From assembly GCA_910576535.1 (NCBI GenBank), contig CAJTKK010000010.1, positions 1 to 64,000 of the forward strand: DNA of 64,000 bases, read 5' to 3'. Position numbers and translations under genes: made by a program. Position 1 is the first letter of the stretch; each line of letters begins with the position of its first letter. Positions 20,542 to 29,654 of this stretch are shown piece by piece. The notes under the pieces were generated by a model. It was not told the origin of the DNA. It ran no database searches and saw only the letters and a program-made list of their open reading frames with translations. This stretch comes from an uncultured Lachnospiraceae bacterium. Lineage in GTDB: Bacteria; Bacillota; Clostridia; Lachnospirales; Lachnospiraceae.

Positions 20542-21894
20542 TCAAGAAGGACTTATTTTCTTTTTAATGATTTCAATTTTATTTTTTAAATCCTCATTTG
20601 TTTTTATTTCATCGGTTATTTTGTTTACTCCGTGGATAATTGTAGTATGGTCTTTTTTTCCAAGTATTTTTCCTATGTTTTGGTAAGATGTATCTGTCAT
20701 GGAACGGCAAAGATACATGACTACCTGTCTAGGTTCCACAAATTCAGAATTTCTCTTTTTTGAAGTAATGTCTTCGGCTTTTACGCCAAAGTGTTCAGCT
20801 ACTATGTTTATAATAAGGGAGGGGCTTATTTCTTTTGGTTTGTCCGGGTAAATTATGTCTTTTAAAGCCTCTTTTGTCATTTCAAGGTTAATTTCTACAT
20901 TATTTAATTTAGAAAAGGCAATAATTTTGTTAAAGGCGCCTTCCAGCTCCCTGATATTGGATTTAATGTTGCTTGCAACGTAGGAAAAAACTTCATCATC
21001 TATTTTCTTGCTGAAATTTTCTGCATTTTTCTGTAAAATGGCCATTCTTGTTTCATAATCAGGCGGCTGTATGTCAGCAATCAGCCCCCATTCAAACCTG
21101 GAGCGGAACCTTTCTTCCAAAGTTTCCATTTCTTTTGGGGGTTTGTCTGAGGATATGATAATTTGTTTTTCTGAAGCATGTAAAACATTAAATGTATGGA
21201 AAAATTCTTCCTGGGTGCTTTCTTTTCCTATAATAAATTGAATATCGTCGATTAAAAGAACATCTACCGTCCTATATTTTTCTCTCAGTTTTGTCATGTC
21301 CGCAGCATTACCGCTTCGGATGGAACTGATTACTTCATTTGTAAATTGTTCGGAAGTGACGTAAAGGACTTTTCTGTTAGGGTTCTGTTTTAATATAAAA
21401 TGCCCGATGGAATGCATTAAATGGGTTTTTCCAAGCCCTGCTCCTCCGTATATGTATAGGGGATTGTAAGTGTTGCCGGGGGATTCCGCTACTGCCAGGG
21501 AAGCGGAATGGGCAAATTTATTGTTGCTTCCTACGACAAAAGTATCAAACCTGTATTTTGGGTTTAGATTTGCTTTTTCGTAATTTATATTGTAATAAGG
21601 TTTCAGCGCCATGGAATCTTCATTATTATTGATATCTTTTTCCAATACAAAAGAAACTTCATAATCATGTTCCATCATTTCCGATATCGTAACCTGAAAA
21701 TAACTTTTATATTTGTTATTGATATAACTCAAAGCGTGAGATTGTTCAGAAGGTATGGAAATAGTTACAATATCATTTTCGCAACTATAATAATTTAATT
21801 TGGAAATCCACGTATTGTAAGATATATTTGACAAATCATATTCTTTTTTTATGGTTTGTTTAATCAGTTCCCAGTTTTCTTCAATAAAACTCAT
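20542..21894 (-). CDS. dnaA: Chromosomal replication initiator protein DnaA
   Basis: A 450-residue initiator. Domain I (1-80) begins S-F-I-E-E-N-W. The AAA+ domain has Walker A G-G-A-G-L-G-K-T-H at 150-158 and Walker B L-L-I-D-D-I-Q-F. The C-terminal helix-turn-helix has the DnaA signature K-D-H-T-T-I-I-H-G. DnaA binds the 9-mers in the origin next to the gene and melts DNA for helicase loading. A GGAGG stands seven bases before the ATG. A strong promoter lies just upstream, and DnaA-box matches nearby suggest autoregulation. Confidence 0.98.
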   Translation of the reverse strand: MSFIEENWELIKQTIKKEYDLSNISYNTWISKLNYYSCENDIVTISIPSEQSHALSYINNKYKSYFQVTISEMMEHDYEVSFVLEKDINNNEDSMALKPYYNINYEKANLNPKYRFDTFVVGSNNKFAHSASLAVAESPGNTYNPLYIYGGAGLGKTHLMHSIGHFILKQNPNRKVLYVTSEQFTNEVISSIRSGNAADMTKLREKYRTVDVLLIDDIQFIIGKESTQEEFFHTFNVLHASEKQIIISSDKPPKEMETLEERFRSRFEWGLIADIQPPDYETRMAILQKNAENFSKKIDDEVFSYVASNIKSNIRELEGAFNKIIAFSKLNNVEINLEMTKEALKDIIYPDKPKEISPSLIINIVAEHFGVKAEDITSKKRNSEFVEPRQVVMYLCRSMTDTSYQNIGKILGKKDHTTIIHGVNKITDEIKTNEDLKNKIEIIKKKISPS

Positions 21895-21925
21895 AGGAAT
21901 ACCTCCAGTTTATGCAAGTATCTAT

Positions 21926-21954
21926 ATCTTAATATAAATAAGATGAAATTTCAA
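21926..21954 (-). promoter_or_regulatory. dnaA promoter
   Basis: On the minus strand TTGAAA (21954-21949) and TAAGAT (21931-21926) are separated by exactly 17 bases and lie about 30 bases upstream of the dnaA start codon. A DnaA-box match, TTATGCACA (21977-21985), lies about 23 bases upstream of the -35 element, a position suited to autoregulation. Confidence 0.7.
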
Positions 21955-21969
21955 ATGATTAATTTTATG

Positions 21970-22335
21970 AACAAAGTTATGCACATATAGGGTATAACTG
22001 GAAGAACAGGTTTATAATAAATATAAGATTTATGTGAAATATGTGTATAATTAAATAAAAATATAAACATATAAAAAAGAATGGGAAAAGAAGTGTTTCT
22101 CTTAATTAATAAATTGATTTTATGTTTATGAAAATAATGTTATCCACAAATTATACACAATATGTGTATAATTTTGATTGTGGACAAGTATTTTACTGGC
22201 AATGTTGATAACTTTTTTGATCTATATTTTGTGGTTTTTTAATGGATTGTATAACTATATGTTGGGTTAGTAAAAATCACGATTTTTACAGTGTTTTTTA
22301 GGTATTTTTATTTCATAAAATTTGTCTTTATTTAC
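21970..22335. other. Chromosomal replication origin (oriC)
   Basis: The 568-base dnaA-rpmH spacer holds no gene apart from promoters. DnaA-box matches are: TTATGCACA 21977-21985 (+), TGTGTATAA 22042-22050 (-), TTATCCACA 22140-22148 (+, perfect), TTATACACA 22151-22159 (+), TGTGTATAA 22163-22171 (-) and TGTGGACAA 22179-22187 (-). The last four form a tight cluster in 48 bases. They are followed by an AT-rich stretch, 22188-22335, a likely unwinding element. Gene orientation reverses here, as expected at an origin. I could not settle whether a DnaA-trio is present. Confidence 0.88.
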
Positions 22336-22364
22336 TTGACGTATATGTTTTTATCCTTTATAAT
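22336..22364 (+). promoter_or_regulatory. rpmH promoter
   Basis: TTGACG (22336-22341) and TATAAT (22359-22364) are 17 bases apart, close to the housekeeping consensus. This gives a leader of about 90 bases before rpmH. The promoter borders the AT-rich side of the origin. Confidence 0.8.
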
Positions 22365-22462
22365 CGTAATGATATTTTTCAATACATTTATTTAAATATA
22401 TTTGCCTGAAATAATATAAAAAGGTATTATGTATAAGGGCTGGAAAAGGAGGTGCATCAATT

Positions 22463-22597
22463 ATGAAAATGACATTTCAGCCAAATAAAAGAAAAAGAAA
22501 AAAAGTTCATGGTTTTAGGGCAAGAATGAGTACAAAAGGCGGAAGAAGAGTGTTAGCTGCCAGAAGAGCAAAAGGAAGAAAGAGATTATCAGCATAG
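22463..22597 (+). CDS. rpmH: 50S ribosomal protein L34
   Basis: A 44-residue, very basic protein with the L34 pattern: [10 protein letters not shown] at the start, H-G-F-R-A-R-M in the middle and G-R-R-V-L-A-A-R-R near residue 27-35. It is a component of the large ribosomal subunit. AAAGGAGGTG precedes the ATG. It is the first gene right of the origin, in front of rnpA as in nearly all bacteria. A hairpin terminator follows at once, so part of the transcription may stop before rnpA. Confidence 0.97.
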   Translation: MKMTFQPNKRKRKKVHGFRARMSTKGGRRVLAARRAKGRKRLSA

Positions 22598-22620
22598 GCC
22601 GCATTATTGTGGCCTTTTTT
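22596..22620 (+). terminator. Terminator/attenuator after rpmH
   Basis: GGCCGCA and TGTGGCC form a stem with a TTAT loop, followed by six T residues. It overlaps the rpmH stop codon and probably reduces read-through to rnpA. Confidence 0.75.
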
Positions 22621-22710
22621 CTCTTTAAGGAATATTGGGGATGACATATTTTTTTAACATCTTTTTATAAAATAATTCTCCATAGACTTAAAAAAGGGGC
22701 ATCGTTTCAC

Positions 22711-23064
22711 ATGAGATTCTCAGATTCTTTAAAAAAAAATGATGATTTCAGGAATGTTTATCAGAATGGCAAGTCTTATGCCAACAAGTATCTGGTAATG
22801 TATGTATTGAAAAATAAGGAAGAGATAAACAGGATTGGAATATCGGTAAGTAAGAAAGTTGGGAACAGTGTTGTGCGCCATAGGGTGACAAGGCTGGTAA
22901 GGGAAAGTTACAGACTACATGAAAATATATTTAATAGTGGTTTAGATATAGTAGTCGTTGCGAGAAACAATGCGAAATCGGCTTCTTATGCCGAAATAGA
23001 AAGCGCATTACTTCATCTTGGGAAACTTCATCATATAATAAAAATATTTTTTTATGAAGTTTGA
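22711..23064 (+). CDS. rnpA: Ribonuclease P protein component
   Basis: A 117-residue basic protein, the protein cofactor of RNase P, which with the catalytic RNA trims the 5' ends of tRNA precursors. The family core is [19 protein letters not shown] at about 41-59, followed by R-L-V-R-E-S-Y-R. The last codons overlap the start of yidD, which suggests translational coupling. Confidence 0.96.
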   Translation: MRFSDSLKKNDDFRNVYQNGKSYANKYLVMYVLKNKEEINRIGISVSKKVGNSVVRHRVTRLVRESYRLHENIFNSGLDIVVVARNNAKSASYAEIESALLHLGKLHHIIKIFFYEV

Positions 23065-23287
23065 TTTGAAAATAGCTATGAAAAAATTAATGATTTGCAT
23101 GATCCGATTCTATAGAAAGTATATTTCTCCTATGAAATCTACGAAATGTCCTTATATACCTACCTGTTCGGAATATGGTCTGGAAGCGGTAATGAAATAT
23201 GGCGCTTTTAAAGGGGGGCTTTTGGCAATCTGGAGGATACTTAGGTGCAATCCTTTTTCTAAAGGAGGATATGACCCTGTTCCATAG
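23054..23287 (+). CDS. yidD: Membrane protein insertion efficiency factor YidD
   Basis: A 77-residue protein with an N-terminal amphipathic helix and the YidD core: Y-R-K-Y-I-S-P near 20, then [11 protein letters not shown]-x-x-K-Y-G-A-x-K-G and [16 protein letters not shown] at the end. It is thought to help YidC insert membrane proteins. It overlaps rnpA by 11 bases and precedes yidC. Confidence 0.95.
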   Translation: MKFDLKIAMKKLMICMIRFYRKYISPMKSTKCPYIPTCSEYGLEAVMKYGAFKGGLLAIWRILRCNPFSKGGYDPVP

Positions 23288-23341
23288 AGTCAAATATTTC
23301 GTTGTGAATAAAAATTTTAAAGAAATGTAGGAGGAAAGAAA

Positions 23342-24637
23342 TTGCCTGGTATAATTTTAACTCAGAATCAGACTTTTCTTATAGGTCCGGTTGCGAAGCT
23401 GCTAGGATATATAATGGAGGGAATCTTTTTCTGTCTGGACAAGATCGGTATACCAAATATTGGTTTATCTATTATTTTATTTACGGTTGTAATTTATCTT
23501 CTTATGATGCCGCTTACAATTAAGCAGCAGAAGTTTTCAAAGCTTTCTGCAAAAATGAATCCTGAGCTTCAGGCTATTCAGGCAAAGTATAAGAATAAAA
23601 AAGATAATGATTCTATGATGAAGATGAATGAGGAAACGCAGGCCGTATATGCAAAGTATGGCGTTTCCGCTACGGGAAGCTGCGTACAGCTTCTGATTCA
23701 GATGCCTATTCTTTTTGCTTTGTACCGTGTTATTTATTCAATGCCTGCTTATGTAGGTAAAATAAAGGAAGCATTTTTCCCTTTGGTGGACGAGCTTATT
23801 GCACAGGCGGGAAGCGCAGAATTTATTCAGACTTTTAAAGATGCTGCTATGTTTTCAAAGCAGTTTTCAAATGAAGCTTTTACGGGCGGTAATATAGATT
23901 ATATAAGGAATACTTTTATAGATGTATTAAACCGTGCTTCTACCTTGGAATGGCATAGCATAGCTGAAAAATTCCCTTCTTTATCTGCCGATGTAAATAC
24001 TACATTGGAAACTTTGGAACAGTATAATAACTTTTTGGGTCTGAACATAGGAAATTCTCCTTCTTTTATAGTAAAAGAAGCGATTTCATCAGGTACTTAC
24101 CTTATGGTGGCAGCAGCTATTGCGGTTCCGCTCTTATCTGCAGTTACCCAATGGATAAATACAAAATTGATGCCGCAGCCGGAAAGCAATAATTCCCAGG
24201 ATAACCCAATGGCTTCTTCTATGAAGACGATGAATTATATGATGCCTATTATGTCGGCAATATTCTGTTATACGCTTCCGGCAGGTATGGGGCTTTACTG
24301 GATTGCAGGCTCTGTTGTAAGGAGTATTCAGCAGGTAATTATCAATAAACATATTGATAAGATGGATTTGGATGAGTTGATTAAGAAAAACGTAGAAAAA
24401 AGAAATAAAAAACTGGAAAAATCAGGGATTAACCCAAAAACGATCAATAGCTATGCGAATATGAATACAAGAACTATTGCGGCAAAGGCTTCTGCTTCCT
24501 CTTCCATGACACAGGAGGAAAGGGATTTGGCAATGAAAAAGTCTACGGAATATTATAATAAGAATGCGAAGCCGGGAAGTATTGCTTCAAAAGCTAATAT
24601 GGTGAAGCAATATAATGAAAAGAACAATAAAAAATAA
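23342..24637 (+). CDS. yidC: YidC/Oxa1-family membrane protein insertase
   Basis: A 431-residue insertase with the five-helix YidC core: a first segment near residues 30-55, the positively charged cytoplasmic hairpin with K-Q-Q-K-F-S-K-L, G-S-C-V-Q-L-L-I-Q-M-P-I-L-F-A-L-Y (about 118-134), and L-P-A-G-M-G-L-Y-W near 318-326. It lacks the large proteobacterial periplasmic domain. The middle loop (about 145-245) is longer than in Bacillus SpoIIIJ. The start is TTG at 23342, supported by an AGGAGG seven bases upstream. The tail is basic, as is usual for ribosome contact. Confidence 0.95.
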   Translation: MPGIILTQNQTFLIGPVAKLLGYIMEGIFFCLDKIGIPNIGLSIILFTVVIYLLMMPLTIKQQKFSKLSAKMNPELQAIQAKYKNKKDNDSMMKMNEETQAVYAKYGVSATGSCVQLLIQMPILFALYRVIYSMPAYVGKIKEAFFPLVDELIAQAGSAEFIQTFKDAAMFSKQFSNEAFTGGNIDYIRNTFIDVLNRASTLEWHSIAEKFPSLSADVNTTLETLEQYNNFLGLNIGNSPSFIVKEAISSGTYLMVAAAIAVPLLSAVTQWINTKLMPQPESNNSQDNPMASSMKTMNYMMPIMSAIFCYTLPAGMGLYWIAGSVVRSIQQVIINKHIDKMDLDELIKKNVEKRNKKLEKSGINPKTINSYANMNTRTIAAKASASSSMTQEERDLAMKKSTEYYNKNAKPGSIASKANMVKQYNEKNNKK

Positions 24638-24652
24638 TGGGAGGGTATCATC

Positions 24653-25276
24653 ATGGAATATATGGAAGTATCAGCAAAAACAGTGAGCGATGCGATTACG
24701 GAAGCTTGCCAGAAATTGCTTGTGACAAGTGATAAACTTGATTTTATTGTGGTAGAAGAAGGTTCTTCAGGATTCCTTGGGATAGGATCAAAACCTGCTA
24801 TTATTAAAGCAAGGGTAAAATCTTCCGTTAAAGATAGAGCAAAAGATTTTCTTGACAGTGTTTTTGAAGCTATGAATCTTGTAGTAGTTGTAAATATTAA
24901 ATATGATGAATTGGATAATTATATGGATATTGATTTAAGCGGGGATGAAATGGGAGTCCTTATAGGAAAAAGAGGACAGACTTTAGATTCTTTGCAATAT
25001 CTTGTTTCTTTAGTGGTGAATAAAGAAACAGAAAATTATATAAGGGTGAAAGTAGATACGGAGAATTATAGGCAGAGAAGAAAGGAAACCCTTGAAAATC
25101 TGGCAAAGAATATCGCTTATAAAGTAAAAAGGACAAAGCGTTCTGTTTCTCTTGAGCCTATGAATCCTTATGAAAGAAGAATTATTCATTCGGCTTTGCA
25201 GAATGATAAATATGTAACAACCCATAGCGAAGGGGAAGAACCGTTCCGTAGGGTAGTAGTTACTTTAAGGAAATAG
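24653..25276 (+). CDS. khpB: Jag/KhpB RNA-binding protein (Jag_N, KH and R3H domains)
   Basis: A 207-residue protein with three parts: an N-terminal Jag domain (about 1-50, with G-S-S-G-F-L-G-I-G-S-K), a KH domain carrying the G-x-x-G loop as I-G-K-R-G-Q-T (about 103-109), and an R3H domain near the end with N-P-Y-E-R-R-I-I-H. KhpB pairs with KhpA and binds many RNAs, affecting cell division and wall synthesis in Firmicutes. The first ATG has GGGAGG eight bases upstream, so it is preferred to the ATG three codons later. It belongs to the yidC transcript and is followed by a terminator. Confidence 0.94.
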   Translation: MEYMEVSAKTVSDAITEACQKLLVTSDKLDFIVVEEGSSGFLGIGSKPAIIKARVKSSVKDRAKDFLDSVFEAMNLVVVVNIKYDELDNYMDIDLSGDEMGVLIGKRGQTLDSLQYLVSLVVNKETENYIRVKVDTENYRQRRKETLENLAKNIAYKVKRTKRSVSLEPMNPYERRIIHSALQNDKYVTTHSEGEEPFRRVVVTLRK

Positions 25277-25288
25277 GAATATATGATA

Positions 25289-25325
25289 AAAAACCCTTGG
25301 AATTTTATATGTTCAAGGGTTTTTG
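25289..25325 (+). terminator. Terminator between khpB and mnmE
   Basis: AAACCCTTG pairs with CAAGGGTTT around a loop of about 14 bases, followed by T residues. It separates the rpmH-khpB group from mnmE. Confidence 0.8.
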
Positions 25326-25366
25326 TAAATTTATCCATTTTTAATATTTTTAGGAGTTATATTTTT

Positions 25367-26827
25367 ATGAAAAATGATACAATTGCAGCAATAGCTACCG
25401 GGATGACGAATTCTGGAATCGGTATAGTAAGGATAAGCGGGGAAGATGCAATAGAGATTGTGGATAAAATTTATCAATCCAAATCAGGGCAATATTGTTT
25501 TCATAAGTTTAAATCTCATACGGTTCATTATGGATATATTGTGGACAGAGGCAATCTGAATGATATTTCTATGGATAAATCAGGGGAAAATTCAATAAAT
25601 GAAAATAAGATAATAGATGAAGTAATGGTAAGCCTGATGAAAGCTCCTAATAGTTATACAACGGAAGATACCGTTGAGATTAATTGCCATGGGGGAATCC
25701 TTATGGTAAGAAGGATTTTGGAAACTGTTATAAAAAACGGGGCCAGGTTAGCAGCTCCCGGGGAATTTACAAAAAGGGCTTTTTTAAATGGGAGGATAGA
25801 TTTATCTGAAGCAGAAGCTGTTATGGATATTATTTCCTCTAAAAATAAATTTGCTTTAGAAAATTCCATGGAGCAATTAAAAGGATCTGTTTCAAATATG
25901 ATAAAAAAACTAAGGGACGATATTCTTTATGAGATTGCATTTATTGAATCAGCTTTGGATGATCCTGAGCATATTAGTTTAGAAGGATACCATGAAAAAT
26001 TAAGCGATAAGACAGAAAATATTTTATCTTGTTTACAAAAATTGCTGGATTCAGCAGAGAACGGGGAAATATTGAAAGAGGGGATCCGTACAGTAATAGT
26101 TGGAAAACCAAATGCCGGCAAATCATCTTTATTGAACAGGTTAGTTGGGGAGGAGAAGGCGATAGTAACCGATATTGCAGGAACAACAAGGGATGTGCTG
26201 CAAGAAAGCATTTGTTTAAATGGAATTCATCTGAATGTGATAGATACGGCAGGAATCCGTTATACGGAAGACACTGTGGAAAAAATAGGGGTGGAAAAGG
26301 CAAGGAAGTATGCGAAAGAGGCAGATTTAATTGTTTATGTCATGGATGTATCTGTTCCTTTGAATGAGAGTGATTTTGATATTATTCATATGATATCGGA
26401 TAAGAATTTTATTATTCTTTTAAATAAATCAGATCTTAATCATTTCATTAATGAAGAAATCATCCGTCATGAAATAGAGAGCAGATATGGGAAAGATTTT
26501 TTTGACAAGATTTATTTTATAGAAACTTCTATGAAAGAAGATAAGGGAATAGATGAATTGGAAGAAATAATAAAGAAAATGTTCTTTAAAGGGGATATTT
26601 CTTTTAATGATGAGGTAATTATTACAAATTTACGTCATAAAGAAGCAATTATGGATGCTTATGATAGTATGATTCAAGTAAAGAAAAGCCTTGAGGAAAA
26701 TATGCCGGAAGATTTTTATTCTATTGATTTAATGAGTTCTTATGCTTCTTTAGGTAAAATTATAGGGGAAGAGGTAGGGGAAGATCTGGTGAATGAAATT
26801 TTTTCAAAATTTTGTATGGGTAAATAA
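25367..26827 (+). CDS. mnmE: tRNA uridine-34 5-carboxymethylaminomethyl modification GTPase MnmE
   Basis: A 486-residue GTPase that works with MnmG to modify wobble U34 in several tRNAs. The N-terminal folate-binding domain starts D-T-I-A-A-I-A-T-G. The G domain has G-K-P-N-A-G-K-S-S (G1), T-T-R-D (G2), D-T-A-G (G3) and N-K-S-D (G4). The C-terminal C-x-G-K is present as C-M-G-K. The frame is open from 25283, but that stretch spans the upstream terminator, whereas AGGAG precedes the ATG at 25367, which matches the family start. Confidence 0.97.
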   Translation: MKNDTIAAIATGMTNSGIGIVRISGEDAIEIVDKIYQSKSGQYCFHKFKSHTVHYGYIVDRGNLNDISMDKSGENSINENKIIDEVMVSLMKAPNSYTTEDTVEINCHGGILMVRRILETVIKNGARLAAPGEFTKRAFLNGRIDLSEAEAVMDIISSKNKFALENSMEQLKGSVSNMIKKLRDDILYEIAFIESALDDPEHISLEGYHEKLSDKTENILSCLQKLLDSAENGEILKEGIRTVIVGKPNAGKSSLLNRLVGEEKAIVTDIAGTTRDVLQESICLNGIHLNVIDTAGIRYTEDTVEKIGVEKARKYAKEADLIVYVMDVSVPLNESDFDIIHMISDKNFIILLNKSDLNHFINEEIIRHEIESRYGKDFFDKIYFIETSMKEDKGIDELEEIIKKMFFKGDISFNDEVIITNLRHKEAIMDAYDSMIQVKKSLEENMPEDFYSIDLMSSYASLGKIIGEEVGEDLVNEIFSKFCMGK

Positions 26828-26880
26828 ATTGTTCCAATAGATTGATTATTATATGAGAGTGGAGAAGAAAGGATTTTTTA

Positions 26881-28779
26881 ATGCCAAAGACGGAGTTTAG
26901 GGAAAAAGTGGACGTTTGTGTGGTAGGAGCCGGGCATGCAGGATGCGAGGCTGCTTTGGCCTGTGCCAGGCTTGGAATGGAAACGGTTATTTTTACAGTA
27001 AGTGTGGACAGTATTGCTTTAATGCCTTGTAATCCTAATATAGGAGGATCTTCTAAAGGTCATTTGGTAAGAGAAGTGGATGCCCTTGGAGGAGAAATGG
27101 GGAAAGTGATTGACAGAACATTTATTCAATCAAAGATGTTAAATCAATCAAAAGGTCCTGCAGTTCATTCACTTAGGGCGCAGGCAGATAAAGCGGAATA
27201 CTCCAGGGAAATGAGAAAGGTTCTTGAAAATCAGGATAGGCTTACTATAAAACAAGCGGAAGTTTGCGAAATTTTAGTGGAAGACAATAAAATTATAGGG
27301 GTAAAAACTTTTATAGGAACTGTTTATGAATGCAAAGCGGTTATTCTTTGTACAGGAACTTATTTAAAAGCAAGATGTCTTTGCGGGGAAGCAATTACTT
27401 ATACCGGCCCAAATGGTCTGCAGGCAGCAAATCATTTGACGGATTCTTTACTTAGTCTCGGAATTGAAATGAGAAGGTTCAAGACAGGGACGCCAGCCCG
27501 GATGGATAAGAGAAGTATTGATTTTTCAAAAATGGAAGAGCAATTTGGGGATGAGAAAATAGTGCCTTTTTCTTTTGCTACGGATCCTGAAGATATCCAG
27601 ATTGATCAAGTTTCCTGCTGGCTTACTTATACAAATGAGATAACTCATGAAATTATTAAGGATAATTTGGATCGTTCGCCCATTTATGCGGGAATTATAG
27701 AAGGAACCGGTCCAAGATATTGTCCTTCTATTGAAGATAAGGTTGTTAAATTTGCGGATAAAGAGAGGCATCAAGTATTTATTGAACCGGAAGGATTACA
27801 TACAAATGAAATGTATGTTGGGGGAATGTCTTCTTCTCTTCCGGAAGATGTACAGATTGCTATGTACCGTACTGTACCTGGACTGGAAAACTGCAAGATA
27901 GTCAGAAATGCTTATGCTATAGAATATGATTGCATTAATCCAAAGCAGTTGTACCCTACTTTGGAGTTTAAAAAAATAAAAGGACTTTTTAGCGGAGGAC
28001 AATTTAATGGGAGCAGCGGTTATGAAGAAGCGGCAGCTCAAGGGATTATGGCTGGTATGAATGCTGCCCTTTCGATTAAAGGAGAAGAGCAGATTATTTT
28101 AGACCGTTCAGAGGCATATATTGGTGTTCTAATTGATGATTTAGTGACAAAAGATAATTTTGAACCTTACCGTATGATGACTTCCAGGGCGGAATATAGG
28201 CTTTTGCTCCGTCAGGATAATGCGGATTTACGTCTGAGGGAAAAAGGATATCAGGCTGGCCTTGTGTCTAAGGAAGATTATGAAGCTGTCTTATTGAAAA
28301 AAGAATTGATTGGAAAAGAAGTGGAACGACTAAAAAAACTTACGATAGGAGGATCAAAACATATTCAGGAATTTTTGATTTCAAAAGGAAGTTCAGAATT
28401 AAAGACAGGGACAAATATGGCTGAACTTATGTGCCGCCCTGAACTATCTTATGAAATTCTTTCTGAAATTGATGAAGATAGGAAGCCTTTGCCGGGAGAT
28501 GTAATTGAACAGGTAGAAATAGAAATAAAATATGAAGGATATATATCAAGGCAGTTAAAACAAGTAAAGCAATTTAAAAAAACAGAAAATAAAAAGATTC
28601 CGGATAGTTTGGATTATAATGATATAGGAAGTCTTAGGCTGGAAGCAAGGCAAAAATTAATAGATTATAAACCTTTGTCAGTAGGGCAGGCATCCAGAAT
28701 TTCTGGCGTATCACCGGCAGATATTTCTGTTTTGCTTATTTATTTGGAGCAGTTTCAGAAAAGGAATGAAAATATATAA
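26881..28779 (+). CDS. mnmG: tRNA uridine-34 5-carboxymethylaminomethyl modification enzyme MnmG (GidA)
   Basis: A 632-residue FAD protein that forms the MnmE-MnmG complex. The dinucleotide-binding motif [10 protein letters not shown] is at about 16-25, followed by the family runs [11 protein letters not shown] (about 53-63) and [13 protein letters not shown]. The C-terminal helical domain that contacts MnmE is complete. The gap of 53 bases after mnmE suggests one transcript with mnmE and rsmG. Confidence 0.97.
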   Translation: MPKTEFREKVDVCVVGAGHAGCEAALACARLGMETVIFTVSVDSIALMPCNPNIGGSSKGHLVREVDALGGEMGKVIDRTFIQSKMLNQSKGPAVHSLRAQADKAEYSREMRKVLENQDRLTIKQAEVCEILVEDNKIIGVKTFIGTVYECKAVILCTGTYLKARCLCGEAITYTGPNGLQAANHLTDSLLSLGIEMRRFKTGTPARMDKRSIDFSKMEEQFGDEKIVPFSFATDPEDIQIDQVSCWLTYTNEITHEIIKDNLDRSPIYAGIIEGTGPRYCPSIEDKVVKFADKERHQVFIEPEGLHTNEMYVGGMSSSLPEDVQIAMYRTVPGLENCKIVRNAYAIEYDCINPKQLYPTLEFKKIKGLFSGGQFNGSSGYEEAAAQGIMAGMNAALSIKGEEQIILDRSEAYIGVLIDDLVTKDNFEPYRMMTSRAEYRLLLRQDNADLRLREKGYQAGLVSKEDYEAVLLKKELIGKEVERLKKLTIGGSKHIQEFLISKGSSELKTGTNMAELMCRPELSYEILSEIDEDRKPLPGDVIEQVEIEIKYEGYISRQLKQVKQFKKTENKKIPDSLDYNDIGSLRLEARQKLIDYKPLSVGQASRISGVSPADISVLLIYLEQFQKRNENI

Positions 28780-28800
28780 TATTTTTATAGGGCTGGAAAA

Positions 28801-29562
28801 TTGGAAAATATAAAACAATATGATTTGACACAGTTTAAAGATGATTTAAAAGAATTGCATATTGATTTAAATCAGGAGCAGATGGATCAGTTTATTCAAT
28901 ATTATGAGCTTCTTATTGAATGGAATTCTCTTATGAACTTAACGGCAGTTACGGATTTTCATGAAGTATTGAAAAAACATTTTATAGATAGTTTGTCTTT
29001 GATAAAAGCATATGATTTGAAAAATAAATGTAATGGGTTAAATTTGATAGATGTTGGAACAGGAGCAGGATTCCCGGGAATACCTCTTAAAATTGCTTTT
29101 CCCGGGTTGAAAGTTACTTTACTGGATTCTCTTAAAAAAAGGATTAATTTTTTGAATCATGTTATTGCAGAATTAGAGTTAAAAAATATTAAAGTGATTC
29201 ATGGAAGAGCGGAGGATTATGCAAAACCTGATAAATTAAGGGAAAAATTTGATTTATGTGTTTCCAGGGCAGTAGCAAACTTATCGACTCTTTCTGAATA
29301 TTGTCTTCCTTATGTAAAAAAGAATGGTAAATTTATTTGTTATAAATCAGAAAAGCTGGCAGATGAATTGCTGTATGCAGATAAAGCGATTGTTGTGTTG
29401 GGAGGAAGAATGGAGGAAAAGATAGATTATAAACTCCCTTTTTCTGATATTTATAGAAATTTGCTTGTTATTGAAAAAGTGAAAAATACGCCCTTGCAGT
29501 ATCCAAGAAAAGCAGGGCTTCCTTCTAAGGAACCAATTCATTGCATAAAGAAATTGAAATAA
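28801..29562 (+). CDS. rsmG: 16S rRNA (guanine-527-N7)-methyltransferase RsmG (GidB)
   Basis: A 253-residue S-adenosylmethionine-dependent methyltransferase that modifies G527 in 16S rRNA. Loss of this enzyme commonly gives low-level streptomycin resistance. The SAM-binding motif is L-I-D-V-G-T-G-A-G-F-P-G-I-P at about 80-93, and the N-terminal segment contains N-L-T-A-V. The start is a TTG at 28801, 21 bases after mnmG, with a weak upstream GGG. A strong hairpin ends the operon. Confidence 0.95.
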   Translation: MENIKQYDLTQFKDDLKELHIDLNQEQMDQFIQYYELLIEWNSLMNLTAVTDFHEVLKKHFIDSLSLIKAYDLKNKCNGLNLIDVGTGAGFPGIPLKIAFPGLKVTLLDSLKKRINFLNHVIAELELKNIKVIHGRAEDYAKPDKLREKFDLCVSRAVANLSTLSEYCLPYVKKNGKFICYKSEKLADELLYADKAIVVLGGRMEEKIDYKLPFSDIYRNLLVIEKVKNTPLQYPRKAGLPSKEPIHCIKKLK

Positions 29563-29582
29563 ACTAATAATGAATATATAAC

Positions 29583-29623
29583 AGATGGCACAAAAAATTT
29601 TAGATAAATTTTTGTGCCATCTA
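29583..29623. terminator. Bidirectional terminator after rsmG
   Basis: AGATGGCACAAAAATTT and its complement form a long hairpin with A- and T-tracts, between convergent rsmG and the alpha/beta hydrolase gene. Confidence 0.85.
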
Positions 29624-29654
29624 TTACGTATTATTTCTATCTATTTTTTTTGAT

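Noticed and set aside
22341..22462. Possible riboswitch or L34-type autoregulatory leader before rpmH
   Set aside because: The leader is AT-rich without a recognisable conserved structure.
25283..25366. Upstream in-frame extension of mnmE
   Set aside because: It spans the khpB terminator hairpin, lacks a ribosome site, and family members start at D-T-I-A-A-I.
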